DNA of 64,000 nucleotides from Chamaea fasciata. Its lineage: Eukaryota > Chordata > Aves > Passeriformes > Sylviidae. Below, one piece after another: positions 37,421 to 51,100 of the stretch (position 1 is its first letter; each line of letters starts with the position of its first letter). The DNA is taken from assembly GCA_029207755.1 (NCBI GenBank), contig JARCOQ010000011.1, positions 24,369,712 through 24,433,711 of the forward strand, given 5' to 3'. The notes below the pieces were generated by a model, which saw only the letters and a program-made list of their open reading frames with translations, made no database searches and was not told where the DNA came from. The position numbers and the translations under genes are program-made.

Positions 37421-39108
37421 TAAAGGATTAGCATGGGCAACCCAAAGTTATTAAAATCACTCCCATAAATGTAGAAGTTGGAGGTTTTGCTCAAAATCTC
37501 CTTCCTCTCCCTGCTCTTCCTAGCAGAAACAGCAAATGGAGTTTAGCGTTATTAGCACTGCCAAACTGAAAGCAAAAAATTGGAGCCAGATCCTCACCTG
37601 TCATAAACATGAAGAGTTTACAGAAAACTTTGTGTAGGAGTCCAAATAACGGATTTGCCAAAGCCCTGAAACTTTTCTTGCTTCCCAACAATATCATGAA
37701 ATGTGTGCAGTTACTTAAAATACAGGTATAGGACGACACAACCCTTTTCCTTTATCTATATGAAGTATAAATACCACAGGATAAAAGGATTGTAGGGGAG
37801 TAGGAGAAGAGGAGAGAAAATTATGCACCTTGCTGAAGCCAACAGAGGAGACTTCCTGCCTTAGCCTGGGGGGAACAGGAGCACAGGGGAGGTACCAGCC
37901 TCAGCAGGGAGCACAGGAATAGTGCCAAAGCCACGTCCCCTCAGTGGCACACCAGCAGGGAGACAAGGCAAAGGGTTTTGCTCTCCAGGAGTGCAAAAGG
38001 GAGGGAGCCGGGAGGGAAGAACTAATTTAACCATGTGCCCTGCTTAGCTAGAGCAAAGAGCTGGCGCTGCTGCAAGCACTCAGCCACTCACGTCCAGGGA
38101 AACCAACTGCCACCTTCTCCTAATATGAACTAACATCCACTGTCTCTCCATCCTTCCACACGATCAGCATTGCCACTACCCCCCCACACCACTCTGCCCA
38201 GCCTTGCAGAGCTCTGCACTGACGTACGCAGGCCCTCGAGGAACCAGTCACCAACATACTTTTGAATCTGAGGCTTCAAATGGGAATGCAAATCCCACAT
38301 TTCATGCATCATGGGGTGTTTTACGCTTTGGCAAGGAATGAAAGTCACCTAAGAAGCAATTGCCATAACAGGGTGATGAGCACAATGGAGAGACATTTAC
38401 AGGGCTAAACATATTATTGATGTGTCAGATTTGACAGAGTTTCGGGACAGCAAGACACATAGTTCACATGCCAAGAACATGTTTTCAACCAGAAGCTCAG
38501 TACTCTACTCTGCTGTGCTTCAAACACTGCCTGAAATAGCAATTAGGAAGTGTTATGAAATAAAAAGCAATTTGTATTTGGTGTATATTAAGAGCAGGGC
38601 ATTGTGTCCCTCTGGGATTTTGATTTGAGGAGATTCCAAGTATGTAAAACAAAACAAAACAAAAAAATCCATGATTTTTTTGTCAAAAGAAGGTAAACTA
38701 AACAGAGGAGATGATAAGAGATATCATGTGATTCAATGATCCTATCTGTGTTTTTCACTTTTAGAAACACGTACAAACCAAACTCCTTTTTATCTTTGAT
38801 ATTGGGGGGATTATTCATTTTTAAAATCCACCTTCCAGTCTTGAGACACGCTGTATGGTGGCATTCACGTTGACTGCCACAGTTTTTAAAGTTATCTTTT
38901 ACTTGCAAGTAAAGCTGTCTTTCTCCCTCTGCTCTTCTTTCTGACCTGAAACCAGAAAAGCAGATTTGGGCAGATAGGAGCAGGTCCCAGTGACCATCCC
39001 TGCAAGGGACAGCAGCGACTCCCCACTGCTGTCCATGCTCCCCTTCCCACTCTCTGTAAGTCCAGGGCTGAGCTCTGGTGAACAATTCTCCACCTGCATT
39101 TCTTGCAG
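37421..39108. other. non-coding interval
   Basis: Single-copy DNA with a short AAAAC run at 38647-38667. A minus-strand frame is open from 39322 down to 38588. Its first true ATG lies at residue 18, it has a hydrophobic carboxy end, and no domain is recognised. Confidence 0.55.
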
Positions 39109-39459
39109 CCCGGTTGGGAAAATCTGCCAAGGTGATGGAGGGCGGGCAAACCCCAGGAGATTCTGGAAGGAGACCAAAAGCTGAAGGAGATGCTCCATCT
39201 CCAGCCAAGGCCAAGCTTGGCTCAGAGCCCACAGCTGCTCCCCAGCCAGGGCCACTGGGCAGCTCTTCCATGCTGGATGGGAAGAACAACGTCCATTTAG
39301 CAACTGGCCTCAGCTTTCTCACTCAGCCTGGAGGGAAAACTCATGCCTGCAAACAGCAGCTGGGAAGAGCCAGGTGGGAAGGTCTGAGCTGCACCATCCA
39401 CATCAAGGACACGCTCCAGGCTGGGAAAGGCCAGCGCTCCTGGAGCGGGCAGAGGCAGG
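39109..39459 (+). other. exon-like open interval, unassigned
   Basis: A pyrimidine-rich TTTCTTGCAG acceptor ends at 39108 and a GTGAGA donor starts at 39460. The 351 bases between are open in one plus frame (the frame that runs 39078-39503) and are exactly divisible by three, giving a symmetric exon. The product would be Gly/Pro/Ser/Lys-rich with no known domain. Stop-poor GC-rich DNA can give this by chance, as other frames here are open too. Confidence 0.15.
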
Positions 39460-41379
39460 GTGAGAACTCGTCCACATGTGTTTTACCCCAAAGTCCAGCG
39501 TAACAGCATTTCAGTGGAGGGTTAAACAAAGCTGGAAAATAATCCATAAAGCACACTTTGATGTCTTTTGGGACAGAAGGCTCTGTACTGTGCACAGCAG
39601 GGTGAGCTACTACCGCTGAAAAGAAAAGCTTCAAAATACTGAAATGTGCATGACCACTCAGTACCAAAGTTACTCCATGATGACCCAGGATATAAATTAT
39701 TTGCTAAGCAGAGGATCTGTACACAACCCAAACATGCCAAGCAGGAGGCTGACACCTGATCCTGGGTAGGCATGGCGTGGAAAACTGAAAAACCCCAGCA
39801 GCACCCCTTCAGACCCCAGCGTCCTCACCTGCCAAAGCCTAAAACGCACTTGTTTGTAGTTTGTCATATCATATTAAATTGAAGTCTTTCATTGCCTGGC
39901 TGGGAAAGACAATAGAAAGCAACATTTCAAGGTGATCTACCCTTCCAAACATAATCTTTAGCAAATTAATAATTAACCAACTATTTATTGGTCAGCTGAT
40001 GTTGCTCCAGATATGAAGTTTCAGGCAATGCACCAGCGAGATCTCACACGGCCTCACTTCTCTTAATTAAGCACAACTGAAAGGATATTTCAGTTAACCC
40101 AATTAATTTGGAGAACCTTGGGGTAGGAGCAGCGGGAGTGCAGTGGTGCAGCTCTGCATCCCAACTCACCCCTGCAGGTTTTTCCTCCTGCTTTCCACCA
40201 TCCCCAGCTGACCTTGTCAGGGAGCCACTGGTCACACCTTCAGAAAACAAGCTGTGCATAGGCTCTGCCCTGACTCAGGAACTATGTCCCTCTGGATTTG
40301 GCCCATGCTTGGGCACCTCCACACGGGATCTGGCATCCTTTCTCCCCGGCCTGCCAACTGCTAAATTTCCAGCGTGCCTGCAGCCCCCTTGTGGAATGAG
40401 ACCGAAAAGAGGCATTGTTTTAATTGAAGAGCACCGAGTTCTTTTTAGCTGCTGCGGGGCTGAACCCGCAGGTGCCACAGGCTCCTGGGGCAGGAGCAAC
40501 TCCTGGCACACCTCGGGAAGCACTGGAGCCTGATGGAAGACTGAACTCCGTATCATATTTTAACACCAGCAAAATGTTTGAATGGTTTCTCTACAGTCCC
40601 TCAGCATGGGCTTCTGGTTGGGTTTTTCATTTTGGTTCAGCCCAAAACTGGGGATTTTGCTTCTAGCCTGGTTTCCAGCCCTTCAGTCGGATCCTCTGCT
40701 CGCTGCAGGACCAGAAGCACTTCCAAGCCTGTGCTGCTGCTGCAGGCTGTCCAAGCACCTTTCTCACTTCCACTGTCTCCCTGCTAAAACAAATTGCAAG
40801 AAACACCAAGTCCCTTTTAATTTCACTTTCACTGAAAACATCTCGATGCTTCTCGAGGTGTGGCACCCTCCAAATCCCGTGGATTGCAGGAGTGGGATGC
40901 AGAAGGCAGCCAGTGGTCCAGGAGCAGAGCCAGGGGCTCAGAGGCACCCAGAGAGAGAGGCACAATTAACATGCAGTGCTTCTCCAGCAGAGCATATCAG
41001 GGAGAAAGTGGGTGGAAAAAAAAACAAAAAACAAAAACAAAACAAAAACCACCCACACTATGGTGTTTCTAATAAACTAAGAAACTTTTTTGACTTTCAT
41101 GATGTACACATGGCCGTTAATTTCCATGTCATGTTATGATTTTTGGCTGAGCCAACAGTATGTATGTGTGGATGGGAGCAAGCAAAACAAATGCATTTTG
41201 TATTCAAATTTATACAACTCCATACATTTTTATGCTGTTTATTTGAAAATTAATTTTGGCTTAGGCCTTAGAGACAGCAAATGTTGTCAAGATTTGAGGG
41301 CTACCTGAAAAGCCTTGGGGACAGCATTACCCTTATGCATAAGAAACAGCAAAATAAAATAAAAATAAATGAATTTCCA
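39460..41379. other. non-coding interval
   Basis: Moderately GC-rich to 40800. An A-rich (AAAAC-type) tract lies at 41016-41049, and AT-rich DNA follows. The plus frame 40582-41139 has no recognised domain and runs into the A-rich tract. Confidence 0.55.
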
Positions 41380-42010
41380 AATACGTCATGGCTAATCCCT
41401 TGAGCTGACCTACAAATGAATTATAGAGGGTTTGCTACAGGACTGAGTAGATCTTGTGATTTCACTGAGAGATTTATCTTATTTTCCAACTTATTTTCAT
41501 ATCTTATTTCCTTTTCTTTTAGAATTAGACTGTAAATAAAAGAGCTAAGACCGAATGAAGCTCCCTTTCACCGCACTCATATTGGATTGATAAATTAAAA
41601 CGGTGAGATGAGTTTTGTATGACCCATCCTCGAGGATTTGGGAAATTTAGCCGATGCAAAACAAGGCATTAATTTGGAGAGGCCTAGCTACTTACAATGC
41701 TTAGTATTCTGACAATGATGAATGGCATCATTCCAAGCAAATGGTAATTTCACTTTTTGTGACAGTACTTTAGAGCAAAACCGACTTTCTTCACACAAAG
41801 AATTTGCAATCCTATTGAACAGAGGCTGTACCTGAATATCAGAAATCCTTCATTGTTTAAGTATCATCTGATATTCTTGATTGGCTCCAGACTGAAGGTT
41901 GCAGTTGAATTAGGGAGAACGGAGGTTAAGTCCTAACCTTGAAAGATTTAGCAGCCATTGAAACACTGCCTTTGGGCACTTATTGGCCTGTATTTATCAA
42001 AAAACTTTTC
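41380..42010. promoter_or_regulatory. CNE-like segment
   Basis: AT-rich single-copy sequence with TACGTCA (CRE-like), GGCTAATCCC (OTX/PITX-like) and GATTGATAAATTAAAACGG, and few signs of decay. It is plausibly an enhancer; conservation was not tested. Confidence 0.35.
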
Positions 42011-44929
42011 AATTCAATGAGGGGAGGGAGAAAACACAAAACTTGTCACATTCATCAAGTGAAGCCACTGGAAAGACATCTACAGAAGAACACCCAAAAA
42101 GCATAATCTTTCAGAAGAGCTGATAGAAATGGTAATTGGATGGGATGAAGAATAATACTTCTAAAGCAAGGGTATAGAGAATATAGCTAAAAAATCAAGG
42201 TCAGGAGAAGAGAATGTATCCTTTTCAACTTAATAAAACTTACACTTGCCTTTTGTATTGTGGAAAATATTCCAGGTACCATTTCTAATTTATTTCTGCA
42301 CAAATACTTCTGAGTGAAAACAGGATTACAGACAAAACTGGCAGCATGTTTTCTTTTAGCTTGCGTGCAGCAAACATAAAAGCATTGTTAGTAGATACAA
42401 TTAGAAAAAAAAAAAGAAAAAAAAAAAAAGAGGCACAACACAAAACAAACTCCAGGACTTCCCTATTATTTAGAAATGTGGCTCAGCCTTCAGAAACACA
42501 GAGAGCATCTTTAAAAAAAGCATCTCCCTAAGGCACTCGAAAGCCACCTTCTATGATTGGCAAAGAGCACTGACATTGTCTCCTGAACAGGGAACAGAAA
42601 TGATGAATCATAAAAACTTGATTGCACTTCTTCCTGCCTCCTCACTAACAAGCTAATCAGAAACCACAACCAGTGTCATGTGTAAACGGATGAGTTGTCC
42701 AGGGATGCTATATTGTCCCATTTTTATCTTGCACAAACACCTCTGGCCTGAACTTTGAGGGCTTTTGGCACATTTCTCAGGTTTTGTATCAGGGGTCCTA
42801 TCCAGCTGGTGAAGGAGGGGAAATACTGAAGTGCTGTGTTGCTCTGCTCGCCGGGGTTGCACGGATGCAGGTGTCTCCTTACTGACGAAGACATCAGCTA
42901 AGGCAAAAAAAAAATCTGCAAAAGGTCAGTGTCTGCACACACAAAACCTCCAGCCAGCTCCCTAAACAGTTAACAAACAACACCTACTACCAAAACATCC
43001 CCATAAATAATCCCTGTAATGAAAGTAAGAGATGAAAGCATTTGTTAATTTTCCATAGTCCAAGGAATTCGGCTACTGACGCCTATTAATCCAAGAAATT
43101 CCGCATTGTATTTGTCAAGAGCTTCTCAGGATGTAGGGCTGGAGGAATAACCTGTGATTTGTGATGTCAACGTTTTCTCCACCAGACCAGGTACCATATT
43201 TTAGTGTTATAGCACATGTAGCAACGGTGTTGACTGTTCTACTCAGGGCACTATCAGCAAGGTTTTCCCACCCCAAAGCACCTGAAAAACAACATTTTCC
43301 AAGCGGAACTGCAGGTCAGGCCCATTTCAGAAACATTCACCCCAGCACGTGGTGGGAATAGGTCAGACATGATGAAAAAGGCAACCAAGGACAAAAACAC
43401 AGAGCAGCAGTCTGACGATCTGTAATTTGGGGTGGGACCTGCCATCTGGCCTTCAACACCTTGACATCAAGAAAGCAGTTACAGGGGTGCCCTGGTGTGC
43501 CTAGGCATCTGTGGACATATGGTATGTTTTACCATTAACTGCAAATTTCCTTACTTTTATTGTTTTCTGTCACAAGCATAATGTTTGCTTTAACACAGAT
43601 TTGTTGCATGGGGATATTTATTGTACATTTCATGTTTTTCCCCAGCCACTCCCCACTTTTTCTTGACTTTTTTGGTCTCCACGCTGGGTCCAGGCCCATG
43701 ACATCCAGGGACCCATCTTGAGGACACAAACTGCCCTGTGGGATTTGAACACCCATTTCAGCATCAAAAATGCTCCATCCCACATCAGGGGGCTGCACTC
43801 CAAGCTTTGAGTATTCCTCTACACTGCTCAAAAACCCCTTTAAATCACCATCCAACTGCTTTACTCTTCTGCTTAGCACAGGGGCCTGCCAAATCTCCAC
43901 AAGCTGACCACCACTCTGCCAAAGGCCAATCTCCTCAAGTATTTTCTTAAAGCTTTTTATTTTTCTGTCCAAGCCAGACTGGACATTCAAGCACATTTAA
44001 CCCTGGCACAAGCAAAGCCTGCATTGCCCTCCCTGTGTGCACCATGCTGGGTCTCCTCTCTTGTCCCATCCAATAACCCCAGGAAGAAAACCAGCAACTC
44101 AGAGGAAAAATCAGATATAATCCTGGGTTACTCAGTGTCACATAATTCCTACACGGTCACAGCTACAGCCACCTCAGTGTCTGAAAAGGTCAAGGAAGGA
44201 TTTTTCAGGACATGTAACTGCAGAGGCACAAACTGGATGCCCACAGCCCACAGGGTGATGGTGAGACTGGAAAAGTCATGCTATTGGTGATGAAAGAAAG
44301 AGGTGTTCACAAGATCAGTGCTTTTAGGTAAAATCTGAATTCGAACATGTGAAAATTAAACATATGTTGACCATAAAAAGAAGAACTAGCCTCACATCTA
44401 CAATAAATTCCTGTACCACCTGTAGTTATCCAGAGACAGATCTTACATCCCATCCCAGCAACCCTCAGAGCTGGTCTTTGATATCAGAGTAAGTTTTCGC
44501 CAAGTAAAAGTTGAGTAAACACCTCAGGACTTGGCCCTCTGATGTTGAGCAACTAATTTTCATTTAGAGAGCACATTTCCCAAAATACATTGAAAGTGTA
44601 AGTCTTTAGTGCAGGAGGCTCCAGGAAAGCAAACAGGACATTATTTGTGGCAATGGTGGTGTGGGTGATTTTCCAGAAACAGGCTGGTTTGTGGGAAATC
44701 ACTGAATTAATCGCTGCCCCACATAAAAGGAGTGGATTCTACAATGATTTCAGCACGCTTCTACGAATTTATTTTTCCGCCTGATGCCACCTGTTTCACT
44801 GCCAGCTCCTCCTGCCACATACCAAGGCATCACTGGGGGGGGTCAAAGCTGCAAAATTCCTGGGGACCATCTGCTTATTCATAACCCCCAAACCCATATT
44901 TCCACCTCGGCATCATATCCACCCTTACT
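42011..44929. other. non-coding interval
   Basis: Includes an A-rich tract at 42404-42430, an A9 run at 42906-42914 and a minus-strand frame (43535-43996, 153 codons) with no known domain. Otherwise single-copy DNA. Confidence 0.55.
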
Positions 44930-45700
44930 GGGGGGCATTGTGCGCTAATGACCATTATTTAATTAACAGATGAAGAAGCCCTGAAAGCCGCGCCGGCAGA
45001 TTTTGAACTTGATCTTCTCTCATTTGCTGTCAGGCAAGACCAGATAAATGACAAGTATTTCGAGAGTCTGCAAAGGCCCTTTAGAACAGCTGCACAGGCT
45101 TCACCCCTTCTTTGCAGCAGGTTTCTCACTTAAGAAAAAAACACGCTTCATTACATCGCCTCTTACTTGAGCTGCAAGGGTCTATTCAAGGAAGATAAGC
45201 CTCTTAGAAATGAAGTAGCGTTGAATTTAGGTTTTGAGTGACAGGAGGAAGGTTTATCCATTCAGCAGACAATACTGCTTTCTCTGCATTAATCTAGGAG
45301 GCGGACAATGATCTGTTTTTTAGGCAGCATCTCATCTCTTTTCCCACAGCAGAAGGTGATTAGAGTTCGGAAGCAGGGACTGTGAAAGAAAGGCGAGCGC
45401 TATCTCCCCAGCCCTCCTGTTTCCTGAGCGGGCAGGAGGGAAGTTCTCGGCCAAGTGCATCAATCACAGGGCTGGCACTCAGGATGTGCCTCTGCTCAGG
45501 GGCTGACCGGGGGCTGGCAGGTGAGGGCACGGACGCCCCGGCAAAGCCCAGCCCTGATCTCTGCGGACAAACGCATTCGCTCAGCAGAAGGAGGTTCATA
45601 ACCCTCCATGTGTCTTGTGCTTGGGAAAGGGGGGAAAGCTCCATGGTGTGAGCTCAGGGTCGGTAATATGCGTCAGAAATCTCTTTTTATTAAGTGGGTC
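44930..45700. promoter_or_regulatory. CNE-like segment with a mild CpG patch
   Basis: 44930-45350 is AT-rich with TTTAATTAAC and conserved-looking words. 45360-45670 has about 14 CpG, roughly 0.6 of expectation. Together they resemble an enhancer next to a weak CpG cluster. Confidence 0.3.
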
Positions 45701-45824
45701 TAGCCAAAGGGTGGCTTATCAGTGATAAACATCTCTCAGCCCAACCCTGACAGCCACTCTTGCTCACCAGCAGCTCCACTCAGGAGAGTTCCCAACACTC
45801 ACAAAGAGGGTCAAACTCATCTTG
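45701..45824. other. short non-coding spacer
   Basis: Single-copy DNA with TTATCAGTGATAAAC (GATA-type dyad) at 45717-45731. Nothing else is seen. Confidence 0.4.
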
Positions 45825-45915
45825 CTTTGCAGAGAGGGGAACCAAGCAACTGAGGATCAGATTTGCCCGAGGCTGCAGCAGTAGACTGGTTGAACCCAGA
45901 AATTTTGGCCTTCCT
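45825..45915 (-). mobile_element. ancient MIR/LINE-tail-like remnant
   Basis: On the plus strand the order AGAGGGGAACC, AACTGAGGATCAGA, TTTGCCCGAGGCTGCAGCAG and TTGAACCCAGAAATTTTGGC follows the reverse of a MIR-type element (GGAAACTGAGGC, GACTTGCCCAAGGTCACACAGC, TTGAACCCAGG). The element therefore points to the minus strand. High divergence implies great age. The family is not certain. Confidence 0.5.
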
Positions 45916-47329
45916 CCTCCTCCACATGACCTCCCAGGGAACTCCACACAACTAAAGGAGACAGGAGCCAGCCAGGGAGTCTGCTCACCCCATGCGCACT
46001 CCAGTAATGATGGTCAAAGACAATTATAACCTATTTGTGTATCACATCACCCCCATTTTCCTTGTTCAAGAAACAATCTTCAGTTTCAGCCACCCCTCCA
46101 CTGGGAGAAATGAGCTACCAGGAGGCCACATGAGAGCAGGGCAGCCACAACCTGCCCAACAGCACTGGCATTTTCCCTGCTTTTCCGAGATCTGTGCCCC
46201 CCAGCTGCCAGGCTGGAGGGGGTTTAAGCACTTCGGCATTTCAAGCACACACGCATAGGCTTGAACAGGCAAAGAAGCAGAAGAGGCAAATATAGACAGG
46301 TGTGAATGAGTGCACTGCACAAATGCTGGTGCACGGGACAAGACACTGAGATTTCTAAAGAGTTATTAAGCTACCAATACATGCATCCTCCCACATACAA
46401 AATAACCTGCAACTTCAACTATTTCCTTCAAGTAATCACTACAGAACTGAAATCTTCATGGACTAATGTTGTAAATACTAACCCACAGAAATCAGGTTTC
46501 TTGTCCCCATTTGACAGGGAACCCAGCAAAGGTTATACCCATAACCAGAGGCTGTTGCAATCCGCTGGGGAAGTCTAAAAAAGCCAAGACCAAGGCATTT
46601 TGGAGACCCCCATCCCTGGCTGTCCGAGGACATGTTCAGAGCACAACAAGCAAATCCAATTCTACATCAGCTGAGCAGTTAAAAAACAAAAAACTTCCTG
46701 AAACTATTTCTGCTATCTTATATAAAGCCCCACGGACACCATTTTTAAATAAGCAAAGCCTCTGTAAGATAAACATTTTCTACATCAGAAGGACTTTGTT
46801 GTGTCCCAGAATGAAGCAGCTAAAGGGAATCCTCTTTAATTCCCAGGACGCTCTGAATAACTTTTAAGGGGCAAGACAGCAACCTTTGCTGCTGTTAGCA
46901 ACAGCCCCCAGACCCGACTGCAGCGTGCTGCAGAAACATGGCCAACCTTCCACAAATAAGGAGAGTATTGACACATTTTCTCTTCACCCCTTTGTGCTAA
47001 GCCTGTGTAACTGTGCTTCAGTGAATGGCTTTTTGTTATTCTTATCTCCGCGCCTCGAAATTCCTCAAAACACATCTGTCACGGCACAGCTTGAGCGCCA
47101 GCCCCGAACAACTCCGGTGTCACAGCTCTCCTGTCTCCCCTGCAACCTCCCAGGTGGGAAGAAGTTTGCACAGACATTTCTTTTGCTCATCGGAGCATGG
47201 CTGGCGTGTCGAGTCAGCACCACGCAGACCCACGTCCTCGCCTTTTCTCCTTCTTTCCCCCCCCACCCCATCTTTCCCTTTTTTCTTTTTTTCTTTTTTT
47301 TTTTTTTTCCTGTAAGGGGATTTAATTGC
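45916..47329. other. non-coding interval ending in a T-rich tract
   Basis: No gene is recognised. A pyrimidine tract of C8 (47259-47266) and T-rich DNA lies at 47256-47312. The plus frame 46886-47470 (194 codons) crosses this tract and has no known domain. Confidence 0.55.
47278..47310 (+). repeat. T-rich tract with C interruptions
   Basis: Blocks of T6, T7 and T16 separated by single C. Confidence 0.93.
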
Positions 47330-48110
47330 TTCATTTCAGATGTTATGTTTAACCTCAGGAAATGGTACTATAGACATGGCAAACAACTTTCTGGTTGTTT
47401 CCAATCAGTACCGTATTATAAAGTACAGCCAGTTAAGAATCCTATTCATTTTCTTGCCCTGTCATCTTGATCTTATTTGAATGTCTGGGGAGCAGGAGGT
47501 GCTCGCTCGGCCCCGCGTTTCAGAAGTGGGGGCAGGAACGTCTGTGCAATGTGTTAGAGACACTGAAAGTTTTCATTTTTGACTCCTTAATGAGAGCGAC
47601 CTTTGCCACAGGCTGATGAGTTCCATACCTGTCCTGGTGTGTTTTCTGAAAACATTTGACACTGCTCACAGGTTTGACGGGGATATGACTAATGAAGTCT
47701 TGGTATAAAAATAATGGGCTGCAATTGCAAGTCATTTGTGTGAAACCAAACTCCTTAAAAACTTGTCTCTGCTCACTTTCTGTTTTCTAAATGAGTCAAT
47801 AATACGAATCAGATGGCTTGAAGGAATAGACCCCCAAATATTTCCTCTCTCCCTTCTATAAATTAGCTGCCATTTTGTGCAATTTTTGTTGCCTCCAGGC
47901 ACGGTTTAAATTGGACTGTAGTTACTAGATTGCTGGAGCTATTGCAAAATGTGTAGGCTAATACATAATACCTTGTTTTTGTTAAATGTATAGTAACAGC
48001 TCTTCTTGTGAGGTCAAGAGGCCCAAGCTGCTACTACTTAGAATGCATAACAATTTTATGTAAAGTAATGGGGAGGCAAGCAGGAGCATGAGTTTCTGCT
48101 GCAACTTTTA
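47330..48110. promoter_or_regulatory. CNE-like segment
   Basis: AT-rich single-copy sequence with AAATTAGCTGCCATTTTGTG, TAGTTACTAG and TGCATAACAATTTTATG words and no sign of repeats. Low-confidence enhancer call. Confidence 0.3.
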
Positions 48111-51100
48111 AATAATCAAAAAAAACTTCTGCATTGTTTTCACCTCTTTTTTATCAGCTACAAAGGAAGGTGATGCCTGTTGCAAGGCTGTGCCTTGCCT
48201 TTAGTCCCTGCTGTGGGACTCTCTTGTGGGCTGGGGAAATCCAGCACCAGGAACCTCCCAGATTCATCACAGAAGGGCATTTTGGAGACATATTGCCACA
48301 GGTCATCCTCCACCATTGAAGTTTGAATTCTCTTTTCAATTGAACAGGTACATCATGAATCTGACCACCTGGGAAGTCAGAATATATAACACACTGCAAT
48401 GACAACAGAAATACCCTGGAAGCTCATGAGCTATTCTATACTCATAGCACAACTGGATGTACCACTGGCTCTTCCCATTTTAGCATTAGTACTAAAAATT
48501 TGAGGTTTTCTTTAAGCCTCAGCTCTTGGAGTCATGCAAATATATGAGGATTTTAACTATTAAAAGCAGCAGCTTTACAACCATGACAGAAGATGGCCTG
48601 AAATTCTCACCCAAGCTACCTTAGGAAACTCAAAACCTTGAGAAAAAAAGCCTAAAGAAATCCATGTGCTCTAACTTCCATGCTTCCAAGGCACCAAATT
48701 CATTAATTTTGATTGTCAAGAACTGGAAAACCTGTTACAATTACCATGAAAAGTCCTGACTGATTTTAATTCACCCTGACCACTGTTTGTTGACAACACG
48801 TCCATACAAATCCCAACATTCTCTAACACATATATATAAATTATTTTTATTCCCCCCTCCAAAAACACCCTGCAATCTGTGGGTCACAATAAAGGGAAAA
48901 AGAGAGGTATGATGAGGGTGTATTCACATGCTCTGGTGGAACAAAGTTCATATTGTTTGGTTTTAAAACCCACGTGTCCTAGAAGAGGCCACCACTTCAG
49001 GGACCTCCAGCCACCGCTGGGAATTTTGTTTGATGGCGAAACACGCAATCAGGTTATTTTATATAAGATACTATTTTAGCCACATTTGGATAGGCAATTG
49101 AAAGGCAAAGGCCAGCTTTTTTTCCCTTCAGTTCAAGGATGTCTACGTACCCCACACAAGCACAAACACACTTTGTACTCCCATACGTGTGGAAGGAATA
49201 ATCCACGCGGGTCACAGACATTTCCCACTACATCCCGTGAGCAGGCTCATTAGACCAAAGCTCATTTGTACTCAAAACCTGCAAAGTCAGGAACATGCAT
49301 CAGCTTTGCAAGGCCAGGGCTGAAGTACACACTCAACCTCAAGCTCCAGGTTTGGACATGCTGTTCTTCAGCCCCAGAACAAACGCAAAGCTCCGTACGA
49401 CTAAATATAGCCGGCATACAAGAGATTTTGTTTTGTTTTCTTTAGCAGCTCCCCTGTGACCCAACAGAAGTTACGAAACCAAATGAATGTAATAGAGCGT
49501 TCATTCCCTGCTTATTGATGTTGCCTCACCCTTGGGCATATTTGCAAAATTTCCTTCTACATAATAAAAAATGGCACGTCGCTCGCTGCGGCCAGTCGGG
49601 CTACGGGCCGGCACCAGCCAGACACAGAGGCTACTCGCTGCTAAATGCCTGCGGCTCCTTCAGGACAGAAGCATTCCTGGACTCAGGTAAAGAGGATATT
49701 CAGCAAGGATGGCACAACGGTTTGTTGGTGGTGTTGCCCAGAGATAGAGCAGTCTCTCGGTGGAGAGTTTGCTCACAACACAGATCCACCCTGTTCAGTG
49801 GACACACAGCTTCCCTTGGAAGAGCCACACATCCCGTTTCATCATCTTTTTGCCTGCATAAACAAACACATCCACTGTCACTGACATTTCCTTGCCTCCA
49901 GCCCCAAGCATCTGCCATCAATGGTTCACACATTAGACACAGTTTGGCAGGAATAGCAAGAGACCAGAAATCACAGAGTACACATTTCTCTGTCTTCATT
50001 CATGGATTCACTGATAAATCCCCTTTGGCCAGACTGAGTTGCTTTGCTCCTACCCTCCCATAACCTGTGTGGATGCAACACAGCCTTGGAACAAGAGCAT
50101 TCCCACACACAACAACTCAGGATCCCACCTCACCCCCAGGTGGGAAGGGCCCCTGGCTGATGCTGAGGGTTTCTCTGGGTGCCAGCTTCACAAAAAATAA
50201 ACTATAGCCACAAACTCTGGCATTTTAGCATCTACATCTATCAAACTCTGTGGTCAGAAAGCACCTCACCCAGCTTTGGGGAAGGCCCTTCTGAGCAAAT
50301 GGGCACCCAGACTCTTGCTGCAGGCTGTGGAGGAAGACTGGAGGTCATACCCGAGGATGATGGACTCGCTATGGTCTTCTCACTCTCACCTACCAAGAGG
50401 GCTTTGAGTGCCACACCAAGGTGGAACCGAACATTCAGACAGCTCAGGCTAGCTCAGCTGAATCTCCCCATCTGTGGCAACTCACAGAGTAGTCCTCTCA
50501 TCCTTTCTGTTTCAAAAGCTCTCGTATTTTCCGTTAAAGTACGTCGTATCAGCTGTGGTGGAGCAAGGGTCCATGGCCAAACTGTAGAGCTCACTGCGGG
50601 ATTTTCTCCTTTCTGAACTCTGTCTTTGTTTTTGCTGGCTCAGGCTCCCTCATAGGTAACTCCACGCATATTTTCACCCTCCCTGTGAACCACAGTGCAC
50701 ACTGAAGCTAAACCTAATTTGCAGTTCGGGCATAAACGAGTAATTAGGCATCTACTCCTGCCAACATTCGTGCCAGTAGTTTAAAGCGTGTATGGAATTA
50801 CTAGGTTAAAATTGCACCTTACACCTTGACACCAGCTCTGAAGAGGTTGGTCCCGGGGTATTGGACATTACATAAATATATGCACAGCCAGGAAGAAAAT
50901 GGGGCAAGCCAGCCAGGATTCTTTTTAATATATCTCCTTAATTCAAGGGGCCCATTATATATAGTGCTCAGGACGGGAAAAGGAAGACTTGTACCCACTT
51001 GGGGGGGCGGGTTATAGTTTAGCCACCAACTTTCCTTTTTGCTCACACAAGGGCTAATTCATAGGTTAAGTGGAGGATTATAGATGATAGAAATGCAGCA

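Noticed and set aside
38588..39322. Minus-strand 244-codon frame as a gene or retropseudogene
   Set aside because: Begins with GTG, first ATG at residue 18, no known domain, and other frames on both strands over 38890-39500 are also stop-poor, pointing to base composition.
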